A stretch of 64,000 nt of DNA, from the NCBI RefSeq assembly GCF_017876775.1, contig NZ_JAGIOP010000002.1:1178001-1242000 (forward strand), given 5' to 3'. Within the stretch, counting starts at the first letter, position 1. Each line of letters begins with the position of its first letter. Positions 28,857 through 38,567 of the stretch are shown in pieces. This DNA comes from Mycolicibacterium lutetiense (lineage in GTDB: Bacteria > Actinomycetota > Actinomycetes > Mycobacteriales > Mycobacteriaceae). The translations under genes and the position numbers were made by a program. The notes below the pieces were generated by a model, which did not search any database, was not told where the DNA came from, and worked only from the letters and a program-made list of their open reading frames with translations.

Positions 28857-29155
28857 GATTCGTTCCTTTATGTGTCGGTTGCCGCCCGGCGTCGGGTGAT
28901 GCCAGGCCCTGGTGTCTGACCGGCTGCCGAACCCGAACCGGGAAATCCCAGGTCAGGACCGTCGGCATCCGTGTACGACCCCGTTGAGGCGATCGATATG
29001 CGCAGACACGCGAAGTCAGCCCGCGAGCGAGCTGCGGGTAGAAGTTTACACGCTGGACAGACGTTCCTTTACCACGCGGCAAACGGGCCCCGTTCATCCA
29101 CAGCCCCGGATTTTGGGTCTTCCGTTCAACCAGGTCGTGGCGCTGGAGTAAGACC
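28857..29155. other. Intergenic region between rpsB and the M23 peptidase gene
   Basis: 299 bases without a gene, holding the divergent promoters. On the minus strand TAAACT (complement of 29043-29048), preceded by TG, is a candidate extended -10 for rpsB. That gives a leader of roughly 180 bases, long enough for S2 autoregulation, though no structure was established. On the plus strand a GGAG lies ten bases before the peptidase ATG. Confidence 0.35.
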
Positions 29156-29647
29156 ATGAGGTTTGCCGCGGCGACAATGATGCTAGGTCTGGCGGCGGTG
29201 GTTCCGCCCGCCCACGCCGAGGGCTCGCGGTTGCAGTGGCCGGTGACTCCGCGACCGGCAGTGACCAGGGGTTTTGATGCTCCCTCCCCCAATTGGCACC
29301 GGGGCCACCGTGGCGTCGATCTGGCTGCCGTGCCGGACCGGCCGATCTATGCCGCAGGTCCGGGCACCGTGGTGTTCGCCGGCGTGCTGGCCGGGCGTCC
29401 CGTGGTCTCACTCGCCCACCCGGGAGGGTTGCGCACCAGTTACGAACCCGTGCGGGCCGCGGTACGGGCCGGACAGACCGTTGCGGCCGGTCAGTTACTC
29501 GGCACGGTGCTGGCCGGCCACCCGGGTTGTCCGGCGACGGCCTGCCTGCACTGGGGAGCGATGTGGGGTGCGGCCGCCCGGGCGGACTACGTCGACCCGC
29601 TGGGACTGTTGGCGCAGACCCCGATCCGGCTCAAGCCGCTGGGTTGA
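29156..29647 (+). CDS. Secreted M23-family metallopeptidase
   Basis: A 163-residue counterpart of Rv2891, next to rpsB as in M. tuberculosis. A signal peptide covers residues 1-21 (cleavage after PPAHA). The LytM/M23 core follows, with zinc ligands in HRGVD and CLHWG and the beta-sheet stretch AAGPGTVVFAGVLAGRPVVSLAH. Such enzymes cut peptidoglycan cross-bridges or are inactive activators. The His-x-x-x-Asp and HxH-like positions look partly changed (LHWG), so activity is uncertain. Its end overlaps the convergent hydrolase gene by 17 bases. Confidence 0.85.
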   Translation: MRFAAATMMLGLAAVVPPAHAEGSRLQWPVTPRPAVTRGFDAPSPNWHRGHRGVDLAAVPDRPIYAAGPGTVVFAGVLAGRPVVSLAHPGGLRTSYEPVRAAVRAGQTVAAGQLLGTVLAGHPGCPATACLHWGAMWGAAARADYVDPLGLLAQTPIRLKPLG

Positions 29648-30533
29648 TATCTCGCAGGAATCCGCGGATCGCATCGAATACGACGTCCGGCTGGTCGCGC
29701 TGAACCCAATGCCCGGCACCGGCAACGACTTTCAGGCGGGCGCCCGGGATCAGATCCGCCGCCACGCGTGCGTGTACGACGGGCACCCCGGTGTCACGGT
29801 CCCCATGGACAATCAGGGCCGGGCGCGGAAACGACGCCAACCGCGGCGTGTAATCGGTGCGCTGACGGTTCCACAACACCTGATCACGCTGCCACTGCTC
29901 GAAGGCGCGGAACCCGTCGCGCTGCTGCGCGGCAACCATGATCTCGTCCATCAGCTCGTCGGTGAGCTCAGTTTGGTTCCGGATGAGCGACTGCATGCTC
30001 TTTGTCATCACCTCCCGGTTGGTTCCGACCCACCGCGTCACCGCTCCCAGCAGGCCGGTTCTCAGCGTTGCCCACGTCAGGAGTTGCCGTGCGCCGGACA
30101 GCGGCCCGTCCGACAACCGGCGCATGAGGCCGTAACTACTCAGCAGCATGGCGCCGGTGACCCGATCCGGGCGCGCCAGCACGTGGCCGATCGTCATCCC
30201 CCCTCCCAGCGACAGCCCGCCGATCGCGTAGCTCTCAAGGCCGACCGCGTCGACGAACTCGCCGACGTAGGCGACCAGGCGCTCCTGCGTCGCGGGCACT
30301 GGCGCGGGTGGGCTGTGTCCATAACCGGGATGATCGGGGGCCACGACCCGGTAACCGGCCGCCGCCAGGCGCGGACCGATACCGCCCCACGACAGAGATG
30401 CGCTGTCCACGCCACCGCCGTGCAGAAGCACCATGGTGTGGTCGGGACTGTCAGCGGACCAGGTCAGATAGGAGACCGGTCCCGACGGCAGCTGGACGAT
30501 TTGTCGGGTCGGCTCGACAGTCGGCTCCGGCAC
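29631..30533 (-). CDS. Alpha/beta-fold hydrolase
   Basis: A 300-residue hydrolase of the MhpC/lysophospholipase type. Oxyanion motif LLHGGGVDSAS, DHPGYGHS, nucleophile elbow GLSLGGGMTIG, acid in VHGDRDTGVP and catalytic His in AGAGHWVQRDQP. The start is the GTG at 30533, 11 bases after the xerC stop, preceded by GAGGGAG. It is probably co-transcribed with xerC. The substrate is not predictable from sequence. Confidence 0.85.
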   Translation of the reverse strand: MPEPTVEPTRQIVQLPSGPVSYLTWSADSPDHTMVLLHGGGVDSASLSWGGIGPRLAAAGYRVVAPDHPGYGHSPPAPVPATQERLVAYVGEFVDAVGLESYAIGGLSLGGGMTIGHVLARPDRVTGAMLLSSYGLMRRLSDGPLSGARQLLTWATLRTGLLGAVTRWVGTNREVMTKSMQSLIRNQTELTDELMDEIMVAAQQRDGFRAFEQWQRDQVLWNRQRTDYTPRLASFPRPALIVHGDRDTGVPVVHARVAADLIPGARLKVVAGAGHWVQRDQPDVVFDAIRGFLRDINPAA

Positions 30534-30544
30534 TATCTCCCTCT

Positions 30545-31441
30545 TCAGGCTCGCGGATGGGCTTGATCGTGGACGGCGCGTAGTCGCTCCACGGTGACGT
30601 GGGTGTACAGCTGCGTGGTAGCCAACGAGGTGTGGCCCAGCAACTCCTGCACGATCCGCAGATCGGCACCGCCTTCGAGCAGGTGGGTGGCCGCACTGTG
30701 GCGCAGCCCGTGCGGGCCGATGTCGGGGGCACCGTCGACAGCGGAGACGGTCTGGTGCACGACGGTGCGGGCCTGCCGCGGATCGAGTCGTTTGCCACGG
30801 GCCCCGAGCAACAGCGCCGGGCCGGAATCGGCATTGGCCAGGGCGGGGCGCCCTTCGGTGAGCCACGCCGTCAGCGCGATGCGCGCCGGTTCGCCGAACG
30901 GGACGGTGCGCTGCTTGTTGCCCTTGCCCAGAACCCGCAGCACCCGGCGGGACGTGTCGATGTCGTCGATGTCCAGCCCGCACAACTCGCTGACCCGGAT
31001 ACCGGTGGCATACAGCATCTCGACGATCAACCGGTCCCGCAGCGCCAGCGGATCGCCTTCGCGCGCAGCAGAATTCATCGCCTCCATGGCGTCGATCGCC
31101 TGATCCCGACGGAGCACCGCGGGCAGGGTGCGGTGCGCTTTGGGTACCTGCAGCCGAGCCGCGGCGTCCTCAGGGAGCAATCCCCGCCTTCTCGCCCAGG
31201 TAGAGAAGGTCTTGACCGTCGAGGTACGCCGCGCCAGCGTGGTCCGGGCCGTTCCAGCCGCAGCCTGAGTGGCCAGCCAGGACCGCAGCCTCGGCAGTGT
31301 GACGGTCTCCAGACCCCCGCCGGTGAAGTCGAACAACGCCACCAGGTCACCCCGGTACGCGCGGCGGGTGTGCGCAGACCTGTCGCACTGCAGCGCCAGG
31401 TATTCGTCGAACTCGGCGAGCACATCCTGGACTGCGGGCAC
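30545..31441 (-). CDS. xerC: Tyrosine recombinase XerC
   Basis: 298 residues. It resolves chromosome dimers at dif with XerD. The N-terminal SAM-like domain is [25 protein letters not shown]. The catalytic domain shows the first Arg in [14 protein letters not shown], then [42 protein letters not shown] with the nucleophile Tyr. GTG start at 31441; a short palindrome, CACCGTG-C-CACGGTG, overlaps it. Position matches Rv2894c. Confidence 0.95.
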   Translation of the reverse strand: MPAVQDVLAEFDEYLALQCDRSAHTRRAYRGDLVALFDFTGGGLETVTLPRLRSWLATQAAAGTARTTLARRTSTVKTFSTWARRRGLLPEDAAARLQVPKAHRTLPAVLRRDQAIDAMEAMNSAAREGDPLALRDRLIVEMLYATGIRVSELCGLDIDDIDTSRRVLRVLGKGNKQRTVPFGEPARIALTAWLTEGRPALANADSGPALLLGARGKRLDPRQARTVVHQTVSAVDGAPDIGPHGLRHSAATHLLEGGADLRIVQELLGHTSLATTQLYTHVTVERLRAVHDQAHPRA

Positions 31442-31509
31442 CGTGCCACGGTGGCAGATGTGCGCCCGCCCCGCACCCGACGCGCCGAACCGCTACCGTC
31501 GCGTGACCA

Positions 31510-33453
31510 TCACGGCTTCATCTCGTAGCGGCCGGCCAGCCCCCGGGCTCGAGTCACCACGCGGTCAAACCGGGCGGCGTCGGTGACTGGTTGCCGGACG
31601 ATGTCGAGGGCCCGCTGCCGTTGCACAGGGGTCGCATCCGGGTGGCAGTGCAGCTTGGTCGCATTCGTGGACATGTCGGCCACAAGGACCTCGAAAAGCT
31701 GGTCAATCAGATCGGCAAGGCTGTCGGTTCCATCGTTTTCGATCTCGGCCTGCTCCAGGATCAGCTGGGCATACGGGATGAGGGTGAACATCTCGCCGAC
31801 GGCGAGCAGGAAGTCGACGTTGCGCTGCTGTTCGGCGTTCGGTGTCGCCACCGCCAGCAGCGTCTGCAAGGCCCGCGCCTGGGCCAGGAACACGGCGGCA
31901 TTCGGCGTCGTCCCACATCGGCGCAGCACAGCCTGCCAGTCCCCGAACCTGATTTTCGCCAGCCCACTGCTCGGACCCTGCCGGAACAGGAAGTCGTCAT
32001 TGGCACCGTCGCGCCGGGTCGGCACCTCGGGCACGTCGGCCAGCAGCGGCTTGAGTTGTGGAATGCGCTGCGCCAACGGCGATTCCGCAAGGGCACCACC
32101 GGCAGCTCGCAGACCTACGGCGAGTGCACTCAACACCGGCGCCGGCGCCCTACCGACCGGCAACATCGACATCGCCGCCAGTCCGGCATCGGCGGCACCG
32201 AACATGTAGTTCTGCATGAACTTCAGTGACAGCGCCATGTTGACGTGCACCGTGCCTTCGAGGCGTGGCAGCCCCGTGACACCGAGCAGCGCCATGGTGA
32301 AGTACATGTCGGATTCGAATGCGCGCGCGGCGATGGTGTCGGACAGCAGCGTGACGATTTTCTCACCCTCGCGGGTGACGTTCATCTTCTCGATCGCGTT
32401 GAACAGCAGGTAACGCCGGTCGTTCAGGCTCGCGCTCCGCATGTAGTCGATGGCGCGCTCGCTGTAGAGCTTCATGCCGACCAGGCGGGCGTACCCGTCG
32501 GCGAGCATGCGGCGGATCTGCGGGAACTCGGTGACCCGCTGGCCGAACAGCACGCGGTTCTCGGCGTGGGTGACGGCCTCGTACATGGCGTGCTCGCAGG
32601 CCCCGACGGCGCCGAATCCGAGGTTGAACTTGCCGATGTTGACTGTGTTGATAGCGGCGTTGAAGGCGGCTTTTCCCTCGTGCAGGATGTCGTCGGCGGC
32701 GACCGGGTAATCCTCCAGATCGAAGGCCGCGACGTACATCTGGCTGTCGACGACGTTCTTGTGCAGGTGGTAGTTCGGATGCTGGCTGTCGGCCGCGAAA
32801 AATACGTACCCCGGCTCCTGCTCCGGGCGGCGCCGGTCGAGATCGGAACTGTCGATGATCGGCTTGTCGGAGCGGCGACCGAACACCGACACCATCCCGG
32901 CCAGGTTTCCGTTGCCGATGTAGTACTTGCCGCCGTTGGCGGTATACGACCCTTCGGCGGCGCTCTCGGCGCCGGGTGTCAGCACCATGTCAGTCGAATA
33001 GACGTCGGCGCCGTGCGCCTGCTCGGACAGGCCGAAGGCGAAGATATCCCCCGAATCAAGCAGGGCCGCAGCCTTTTTGCGCGCGGCGGCGTTCTGCGAC
33101 TGCCAGATCGGACCCAGGCCGAGGATGGTGACCTGCCAGACGTACCAGTACTGCATGCCATAGAAGCCGAGGATCTGGCTGTACATGGCGTTGCGTGCGG
33201 TGTCCCAACGCTTGTCGGGATCCCCGCCGGCCTCCGACGCGGGTGTCAGGAAGGTGGCGAAGATGCCATCACGTTTGACCAGGTCGAGAAAATCGCTGTA
33301 CCAGACGCGATCGCGGTCCTGCTGCTTGAGCCACCGCTTGCCGTGGGACTCGAAGAAGTCGATGGTGGCCCTGAAGATCTCCCGGGTTCGGGCGTCGAAC
33401 TGGGTGAAGTCGGTCCGGTTCGGGTCGAACAGGACGTCGGATCGTGTCGTCAT
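31510..33453 (-). CDS. Acyl-CoA dehydrogenase-family protein, large form
   Basis: 647 residues, longer than the usual 380-400 because of a C-terminal helical extension beyond about residue 450, as in acyl-CoA oxidase-like FadE proteins. The flavin fold is visible: FGLSEQAHGADV, YTANGGKYYIGNGNLAGMVSVFGR, FGAVGACEHAMYEAVTHAENRVLFGQ. The expected catalytic Glu is not obvious. Its ATG overlaps the stop of the DUF2236 gene (ATGA), so the two proteins are made together. The acyl substrate is unknown. Confidence 0.87.
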   Translation of the reverse strand: MTTRSDVLFDPNRTDFTQFDARTREIFRATIDFFESHGKRWLKQQDRDRVWYSDFLDLVKRDGIFATFLTPASEAGGDPDKRWDTARNAMYSQILGFYGMQYWYVWQVTILGLGPIWQSQNAAARKKAAALLDSGDIFAFGLSEQAHGADVYSTDMVLTPGAESAAEGSYTANGGKYYIGNGNLAGMVSVFGRRSDKPIIDSSDLDRRRPEQEPGYVFFAADSQHPNYHLHKNVVDSQMYVAAFDLEDYPVAADDILHEGKAAFNAAINTVNIGKFNLGFGAVGACEHAMYEAVTHAENRVLFGQRVTEFPQIRRMLADGYARLVGMKLYSERAIDYMRSASLNDRRYLLFNAIEKMNVTREGEKIVTLLSDTIAARAFESDMYFTMALLGVTGLPRLEGTVHVNMALSLKFMQNYMFGAADAGLAAMSMLPVGRAPAPVLSALAVGLRAAGGALAESPLAQRIPQLKPLLADVPEVPTRRDGANDDFLFRQGPSSGLAKIRFGDWQAVLRRCGTTPNAAVFLAQARALQTLLAVATPNAEQQRNVDFLLAVGEMFTLIPYAQLILEQAEIENDGTDSLADLIDQLFEVLVADMSTNATKLHCHPDATPVQRQRALDIVRQPVTDAARFDRVVTRARGLAGRYEMKP

Positions 33454-34496
33454 GCCAAGCTCCCAAGGTAGGGCTGAGATTCGATGAGGCCTTCATCGCT
33501 GGGCGGCTGCCCCTGACCGAATACCCGCTCGTGCTGGCGGGCACGCAATTCGAGGTGGGCGTCGGCGGGTTTGACGTAGCCGTAGCGGCGGCGGCCCTCT
33601 GCCGGGCTGAGCACCTCGTTGGACCGGGGTGCCACACCCATAATGTAGGGGCCCGCGATCGGCACCACGGCCGGCGCAATGATCTTGGACACCAACAGCT
33701 TCAGGCGAGGGATCCGGTTGACGATCCCGAAGCCGAGCTGGAGCACGGGACGCACCGCCAGGTCGACCACGCGAGGCTGGTCGAAGCCGCTGAGCCGCCG
33801 CATCCAGCGCGGCATGGTGGCGATGGTGCCCGCACGCAGGAACCAGTTGAGGATTTCGACGGCCGGGGTCGCGATACGCGGCGCGGGCGGCAGGACCACC
33901 TTGGCGTTGAGCAGGTGGTCCATCATGGAGCGGGCGGCTTCGCTGACGGCGAGGTGCGGCCGCATCCGTTCGAAGTACTCGTTGATGCCCTCGCGGGTGC
34001 GCGGAACATCGGCCGGGTCGCAGGTCTGAAACTCGGCGGCGGTCGCGCAGTCCCGCCAGTAGCGGGCCTCATCCTCAGCAGAGAGCTTGCCGCCGCCATA
34101 TAGCTCGTAGGCCTTGAGCACCGAATGCCAGCCGGTCAGCAGGATCCACAGTTGCGACCTCGGGTCGTTGGCGTCGTAGGAGTTGCCGCTCAGCGGTTCA
34201 GTGCCAATGGCTTTGGAGTGCACCTTCACCAGGACGTCGGCTGCCTTGAGCACCGACTCGGTATCGGCGAACGCGACCATCGCGAAGTAGCGGACCGTCC
34301 GGTCGTAGCGGGTCCGGGGGCGGTCGTAGTTGGCGCCGGTGGCATCCACCGCGGCGATCAGGGCGGGGTCGAGCTCTTCGACCACCACAGCGCGTTGCAA
34401 CCCGATGATCGGGGTGGTCGCGTGGCCCCAGACCTTCCAGGTCACCGAATCCGGCCCGAAGAACCCGTAGTCAGCCATCGGCTGGAGATCGGACAT
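33450..34496 (-). CDS. DUF2236 oxygenase-like protein (MpaB / latex-clearing type)
   Basis: 348 residues of the ER-bound oxygenase / MpaB-like DUF2236 family, helical proteins with a haem or iron site known from rubber oxygenase Lcp and fungal MpaB. Typical parts are YGFFGPDSVTWKVWGH at the start, RTRYDRTVRYFAMVAFADTESV, and QLWILLTGWHSVLKAYELYGG. ATG 34496 has AGAGGAG eight bases upstream. It lies between its TetR gene and the acyl-CoA dehydrogenase. Redox role inferred. Confidence 0.83.
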   Translation of the reverse strand: MSDLQPMADYGFFGPDSVTWKVWGHATTPIIGLQRAVVVEELDPALIAAVDATGANYDRPRTRYDRTVRYFAMVAFADTESVLKAADVLVKVHSKAIGTEPLSGNSYDANDPRSQLWILLTGWHSVLKAYELYGGGKLSAEDEARYWRDCATAAEFQTCDPADVPRTREGINEYFERMRPHLAVSEAARSMMDHLLNAKVVLPPAPRIATPAVEILNWFLRAGTIATMPRWMRRLSGFDQPRVVDLAVRPVLQLGFGIVNRIPRLKLLVSKIIAPAVVPIAGPYIMGVAPRSNEVLSPAEGRRRYGYVKPADAHLELRARQHERVFGQGQPPSDEGLIESQPYLGSLA

Positions 34497-34518
34497 GTGA
34501 GAACTCCTCTTTGAAGGG

Positions 34519-35142
34519 TCAGGCCGCGCGGAAAGCACGGTAGGTGGCCGATCCGATGAATGCGCCCAATGTGTCTGGGGTCCAATTGTTTCCGTCGTCG
34601 TGCAACAAGGTCCGAACCGCGCCTTCACAGGCGGACACGAATTGTTCGACCAGCACCGGCAGCTTCTTGTCGGCGTCGACGGTGCCCCATCGCTCCAATG
34701 TGGGTGCCAGCCGTCTCGTCGCCTTGCCGACCATCACCGCGCGGCCGTTGCCGAAGTGCTTGGCCACAGCCGGATCAGGGTCGGCGCCCATCACGAGCCG
34801 CCAGGAATCGGGCCGGCCGGCCACTGCGTGCAGCAACGCCCGGAAGCCCTCGACGAACACCGATTCGTCGGCGTCCGGGCGACCGTAGGGCAAGGCGTCG
34901 ATCGCCCCTTGGACCAGCAACCCCAGTTCGCGTTCCAGCAGCGCCCTCAGCAATTCGACCCGGTCGGGGAAACACGAATACACCACCGGGCGGGTGACCT
35001 TGAGTCGCTGTGCCACCGCGCCGATCGTGACGGCCGCGACCCCGTCGGTCACCGCGATCGCCAGAGCCGCATCCAGCACCTGCGGACGCCGTCGCTCGGG
35101 CCCCAGATGGGCAGCCCGCTCGCGGACAGTTTCTACACTCAC
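34519..35142 (-). CDS. TetR-family transcriptional regulator
   Basis: 207 residues with the helix-turn-helix in VTIGAVAQRLKVTRPVVYSCFPDR and a helical effector domain. I take GTG 35142 (MSVETVRERA) as the start, because the longer ATG at 35163 lies in a 12-bp perfect palindrome that looks like its operator. The gene is first in a TetR / DUF2236 / acyl-CoA dehydrogenase unit with short gaps, suggesting autoregulated control of all three. Confidence 0.88.
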   Translation of the reverse strand: MSVETVRERAAHLGPERRRPQVLDAALAIAVTDGVAAVTIGAVAQRLKVTRPVVYSCFPDRVELLRALLERELGLLVQGAIDALPYGRPDADESVFVEGFRALLHAVAGRPDSWRLVMGADPDPAVAKHFGNGRAVMVGKATRRLAPTLERWGTVDADKKLPVLVEQFVSACEGAVRTLLHDDGNNWTPDTLGAFIGSATYRAFRAA

Positions 35143-35158
35143 GAAGGAAAATGCTACA

Positions 35159-35176
35159 CGCATGAATATTCATACG
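35159..35176. promoter_or_regulatory. AT-rich palindrome upstream of TetR gene, candidate operator
   Basis: ATGAATATTCAT (35162-35173) is perfectly palindromic. With one mismatch per side the symmetry extends to CG...CG (35159-35176). It lies 17 bases upstream of the preferred GTG start of the TetR gene. Its low GC stands out against the neighbourhood. Confidence 0.5.
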
Positions 35177-35210
35177 CCATAGGCCGTGAGCTGCCCTGAT
35201 GCCCTCCCAA

Positions 35211-35258
35211 TGTCACGCTGGAGTGGCGCTCCGGCTCGAGCGCCACTCCAGCGTGACA
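35211..35258. terminator. Perfect 20-bp inverted repeat downstream of the lactate monooxygenase gene
   Basis: Arms 35211-35230 (starting TGTCACGCTGGAGTGG) and 35239-35258 (ending CCACTCCAGCGTGACA) are exact complements around an 8-base loop. It lies 50 bases past the stop of the minus-strand lactate 2-monooxygenase-like gene. No T-run follows, a common state for mycobacterial terminators. Confidence 0.65.
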
Positions 35259-35309
35259 ACAGGTGCGCGATATCGACCCCGCAGGTCGAGCGCGTGAAAG
35301 GTTGGGCGG

Positions 35310-36470
35310 TCAGTCCACCCGGCGCAGCGCGTCGGGGGTGAGGTCGGCCAGCGTCGGGTACCCGTCGACACCCATGATCAGGTCGGCCTCGGCGAGCAAC
35401 GACCGCAGCACGTGCACGATGCCGTCGACCCCGCCCAGTGCCAGCCCGTAGGCGTAGGGCCGCCCCACCCCGACCGCGGTGGCGCCCAGCGCGAGCGCCT
35501 TGACGATGTCGGCCCCGTGGCGGATTCCCGAGTCGAACAACACCGGCAACCCGTCGGCCGCCTCGACCACACCGGGCAGGCAGTCGATCGCGGGCAGTCC
35601 GCCATTGGCTTGGCGGCCACCATGATTGGAGCAGTAGATACCGTCGACACCACCGTCCTTGGCGCGCCGCACATCCTCGGGGTGACAGATGCCCTTGAGG
35701 ATCAGCGGCAAAGTGGTCAGCGACCGCAGCCACGGCAAGTCGTCCCAGGTCAGCGGATTGCCGAACAGGCTGACCCAGCGCAGCACGGTGGCCTGCGGGT
35801 TCTCCTCGGGCGGTTGCGGCAGCCCGGCCCGAAATACCGGGTCGCTGGTGTAGTTGGACAGGCACTTGCCGCGCAGTTGCGGGAAGTTGGAGGTGGCCAA
35901 GTCCCGTGGGCGCCACCCCGGGACCCAGGTGTCCAGGGTGACGACGATGCCCTTGTAGCCGGCCGCCTCGGCGCGCTGCACCAGACTGGCCGCCAGGTCT
36001 CTGTCGGTGGGTGTGTACAGCTGGAAAAAGCCCGGGGTATCCCCGAACTCGGCCGCCACATCTTCCAGCGGATCCTCGGTCAGGGTGGACAAAACCATCG
36101 GCACCCCGGTGCGCGCTGCCGCGCGGGCACCGGCCAGATCGCCGTGACCGTCCTGCCCGCAGATGCCCAGCACCCCGATCGGCGCCATGAACACCGGCGT
36201 AGGAAGCTTCAGCCCGAACAGATCGACGGACAGATCACGCTCGCGGTGGGCGTTGAGCATCCGCGGCATCAACCCCCAGCGGTCGAACGCGGTGCGGTTG
36301 ACCTGCTGGGTGCGTTCGTCGCCGGCCCCGCCGGCCACATACGACCAGATGGAAGCCGGCATCGCCGCCTGGGCCTTGGCCTCCAGTGCCGCGTAGTCCA
36401 TCGGCATGGTCGGCAGCACGCCGGCGAGCCCCTGCAGGTAGATCTCGAGTTGATAGTCGCCATAGGCCAT
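35310..36470 (-). CDS. FMN-dependent alpha-hydroxy-acid oxidase, lactate 2-monooxygenase-like
   Basis: 386 residues, closely similar in layout to the lactate 2-monooxygenase of M. smegmatis, which turns L-lactate and O2 into acetate, CO2 and water. Shared segments include [47 protein letters not shown]-type [46 protein letters not shown] with the FMN Lys, [16 protein letters not shown] with the catalytic His, and [21 protein letters not shown]. Other 2-hydroxy acids are possible substrates. It follows the siderophore-interacting gene by 23 bases. Confidence 0.87.
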   Translation of the reverse strand: MAYGDYQLEIYLQGLAGVLPTMPMDYAALEAKAQAAMPASIWSYVAGGAGDERTQQVNRTAFDRWGLMPRMLNAHRERDLSVDLFGLKLPTPVFMAPIGVLGICGQDGHGDLAGARAAARTGVPMVLSTLTEDPLEDVAAEFGDTPGFFQLYTPTDRDLAASLVQRAEAAGYKGIVVTLDTWVPGWRPRDLATSNFPQLRGKCLSNYTSDPVFRAGLPQPPEENPQATVLRWVSLFGNPLTWDDLPWLRSLTTLPLILKGICHPEDVRRAKDGGVDGIYCSNHGGRQANGGLPAIDCLPGVVEAADGLPVLFDSGIRHGADIVKALALGATAVGVGRPYAYGLALGGVDGIVHVLRSLLAEADLIMGVDGYPTLADLTPDALRRVD

Positions 36471-36493
36471 GACGGCTACCTTGCCATCCGGGC

Positions 36494-37360
36494 TCAGCCT
36501 GCGGCGCCGGCCTCAGCTTTTGCCAGCTCGGCCTTCCACTGCCGGAAGGTCTCCTCGGTGCGCCCGCGGCGCCAGTACCCCGAGATCGATGCGGCCCATT
36601 TCGCCGCCACACCGCGCTCCTTGCGGATGTAGGGGCGCAGGTTATGCATGACGGCCTGTGCCTCGCCGTGGATGAACACCTGAACCTGCCCCGGCAGCCA
36701 GGCCGCCTCTTTGACCGCGGCGATCAGCGGGGCGTTGTCGCCGGCGTGCTCGTCGCCGACCAGGTCGGCGCGCCCACCCCGGTGGATCCAGCTGACCTCG
36801 ACACCGTCGGGAGCCGCGAGCTCGATCTCATCCCCGGCGCCGGCCACCTCGATGAATACCTTGCCGATCGCGTTGTCGGGCAACGCTTCCAGGGCAGCAC
36901 CGATCGCCGGCAGAGCCGACTCGTCACCGGCGAGCAGGTGCCAGTCGGCGGCCGGGTCGGGGGCATAGGCCCCGTTCGGTCCCATCAGGTAGGCGGGTTG
37001 GCCCGGCACCGCCGCCGCAGCCCAGGGTGCGGCCACTCCCTGCTCGCCGTGCACCACGAAGTCGATGGTGACCTCGCCTCGGTCCCTGTCGACCTTGCGC
37101 ACGGTGTAGGTGCGTACGGTCGGCCGTTGTTCGGCGGGCAGCTCCTGAAAGCTGTCCAGCGTCAAGGGTTTCGGCAGTGCCGACACGTCGACGCGGGGAT
37201 CGACGATGACGACTTTGGCATAGGCATCGCTGAAGTCGCTGGGTGAGAAGGTGTCGAAGCCGGTGCCCTCGCCCGAGCCACCGAGTACCAGCCTGACGAT
37301 ATGGTCGGTCAGCTGCTCGCGGTGCACCACCTGGAATGTGTGCACTGGTCGTCCTGCCAT
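36494..37360 (-). CDS. viuB: Siderophore-interacting protein (ViuB-like flavin reductase)
   Basis: 288 residues of the FAD-binding siderophore-reductase family, releasing iron from ferric siderophores. Visible are [26 protein letters not shown] (RxYT flavin motif), [41 protein letters not shown], and the terminal [14 protein letters not shown] 37360 has GGAGG four bases upstream. It sits beside dprA as Rv2895c does. No good iron box precedes it. Confidence 0.87.
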   Translation of the reverse strand: MAGRPVHTFQVVHREQLTDHIVRLVLGGSGEGTGFDTFSPSDFSDAYAKVVIVDPRVDVSALPKPLTLDSFQELPAEQRPTVRTYTVRKVDRDRGEVTIDFVVHGEQGVAAPWAAAAVPGQPAYLMGPNGAYAPDPAADWHLLAGDESALPAIGAALEALPDNAIGKVFIEVAGAGDEIELAAPDGVEVSWIHRGGRADLVGDEHAGDNAPLIAAVKEAAWLPGQVQVFIHGEAQAVMHNLRPYIRKERGVAAKWAASISGYWRRGRTEETFRQWKAELAKAEAGAAG

Positions 37361-37439
37361 GGCGCCTCCAAAGATCATCTGCCGCTGGATTGTTAGCCGA
37401 CCTCACCGACTATACGGAGGCGCGCCCCGCTCAGGGGTT

Positions 37440-38567
37440 CTACCTGTGCCGCCGCAGCCGCCAGCACCCCTCCTCCCCGACCGCCAACCCGGCGAGCTCC
37501 AACATCGTCAACGGTCCGAGCACCTGCTGCGGCGCAAGCCCCGCGGCGATGGCGATCTCGTCGACGGTGACCGAACCGCGCGCAGGCAGGGCATCGTGGA
37601 CCCGCTGCTCGGCGGGCGTGAGCCCATCCAGCGGCCCGACGGGGTGTTGCGGTTCTGCGGCCAGCTCACCGATGCATCCGGCCAGTTCGACCAGCTCCTC
37701 GGCCCGGGTGACCAGTTCCGCGCCGCCGCGCAGCAGCGCATGACACCCCGCCGAAGCCGCCGAGGTCACCGGCCCCGGCACCGCGGCCACCTGGCGGCCC
37801 AGCGCGCCGGCCCAGGCCGCGGTGTTGGCCGCACCGCTGCGCAAACCTGCCTCGACCACGACGGTGGCGCCGGACAGCGCGGCCACCAGTCGATTGCGGG
37901 TGAGAAACCGCAGCCGGCCCGGCGCCACACCGGGTGGGTACTCGCTCAGCAGCAGGCACTGTTCCCGGATCCGGCGGAACAATGCAGCGTGCCCAGCCGG
38001 GTACGGATGGTTGATACCACCGGCCACGATGGCGACCGTGATGCCTTCGCAGGCCAGCGCGGCCCGATGGGCAGCCCCGTCGATGCCGTACGCCCCGCCG
38101 GAGACCACTGCCATGTCCCGATCGACCAAGCCGGCGGCCAGGTCCGCAGCCACGTGTTCCCCGTATGCAGTGGCGGCGCGGGTGCCGACGATCGCTGCGG
38201 CCCGTCCGGTTGCCTCGTCCAGTCGGATCGGTCCGACGGCCCACAGCACCAGCGGTGCACGACCATTGGGGCGTTTCTTGTGGTCCACACCGTGGAAGCT
38301 CTGGAATGCCAGCCCCGGCCACTCATCATCCGCCGGGGTGATCAACCGGCCACCCAACTGGTCGAGAACCTTCAGATCGTCTGCAGCGCAGTCATGTTCC
38401 CGACGGCCCTCGACCCAGCGGGCCAACTCGGGCTTGATACTGCCGGCTTTCACCTTGGCGGCCGCTTCGACCGGTCCGACCTGTTCGACCAACGCGGTCA
38501 ACTCCGGGCACGGCGGCTCGGCCACCCGCGACAGATACGCCCAGGCGCGCCTCACCTCGTCGGTCAT
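37440..38567 (-). CDS. dprA: DNA-protecting protein DprA
   Basis: 375 residues. The Rossmann-like DprA core binds single-stranded DNA and helps load RecA. Key parts are AAIVGTRAATAYGEHVAADLA, VVSGGAYGIDGAAHRAAL, TIAVVAGGINHPYPAGHA-type VAGGINHPYPAGH, LLSEYPPGVAP, RFLTRNRLVAALSGATVVVEA. A winged-helix-like C terminus (TVDEIAIAAGLAPQQVL) completes it. Its start overlaps the stop of the ComM-type gene (ATGA). Confidence 0.94.
   Translation of the reverse strand: MTDEVRRAWAYLSRVAEPPCPELTALVEQVGPVEAAAKVKAGSIKPELARWVEGRREHDCAADDLKVLDQLGGRLITPADDEWPGLAFQSFHGVDHKKRPNGRAPLVLWAVGPIRLDEATGRAAAIVGTRAATAYGEHVAADLAAGLVDRDMAVVSGGAYGIDGAAHRAALACEGITVAIVAGGINHPYPAGHAALFRRIREQCLLLSEYPPGVAPGRLRFLTRNRLVAALSGATVVVEAGLRSGAANTAAWAGALGRQVAAVPGPVTSAASAGCHALLRGGAELVTRAEELVELAGCIGELAAEPQHPVGPLDGLTPAEQRVHDALPARGSVTVDEIAIAAGLAPQQVLGPLTMLELAGLAVGEEGCWRLRRHR

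Noticed and set aside
37361..37440. Possible iron box before the siderophore-interacting gene (TTAGCCGACCTCAC)
   Set aside because: Only about half of the IdeR positions match and there is no symmetry, unlike the site at 41298-41316.
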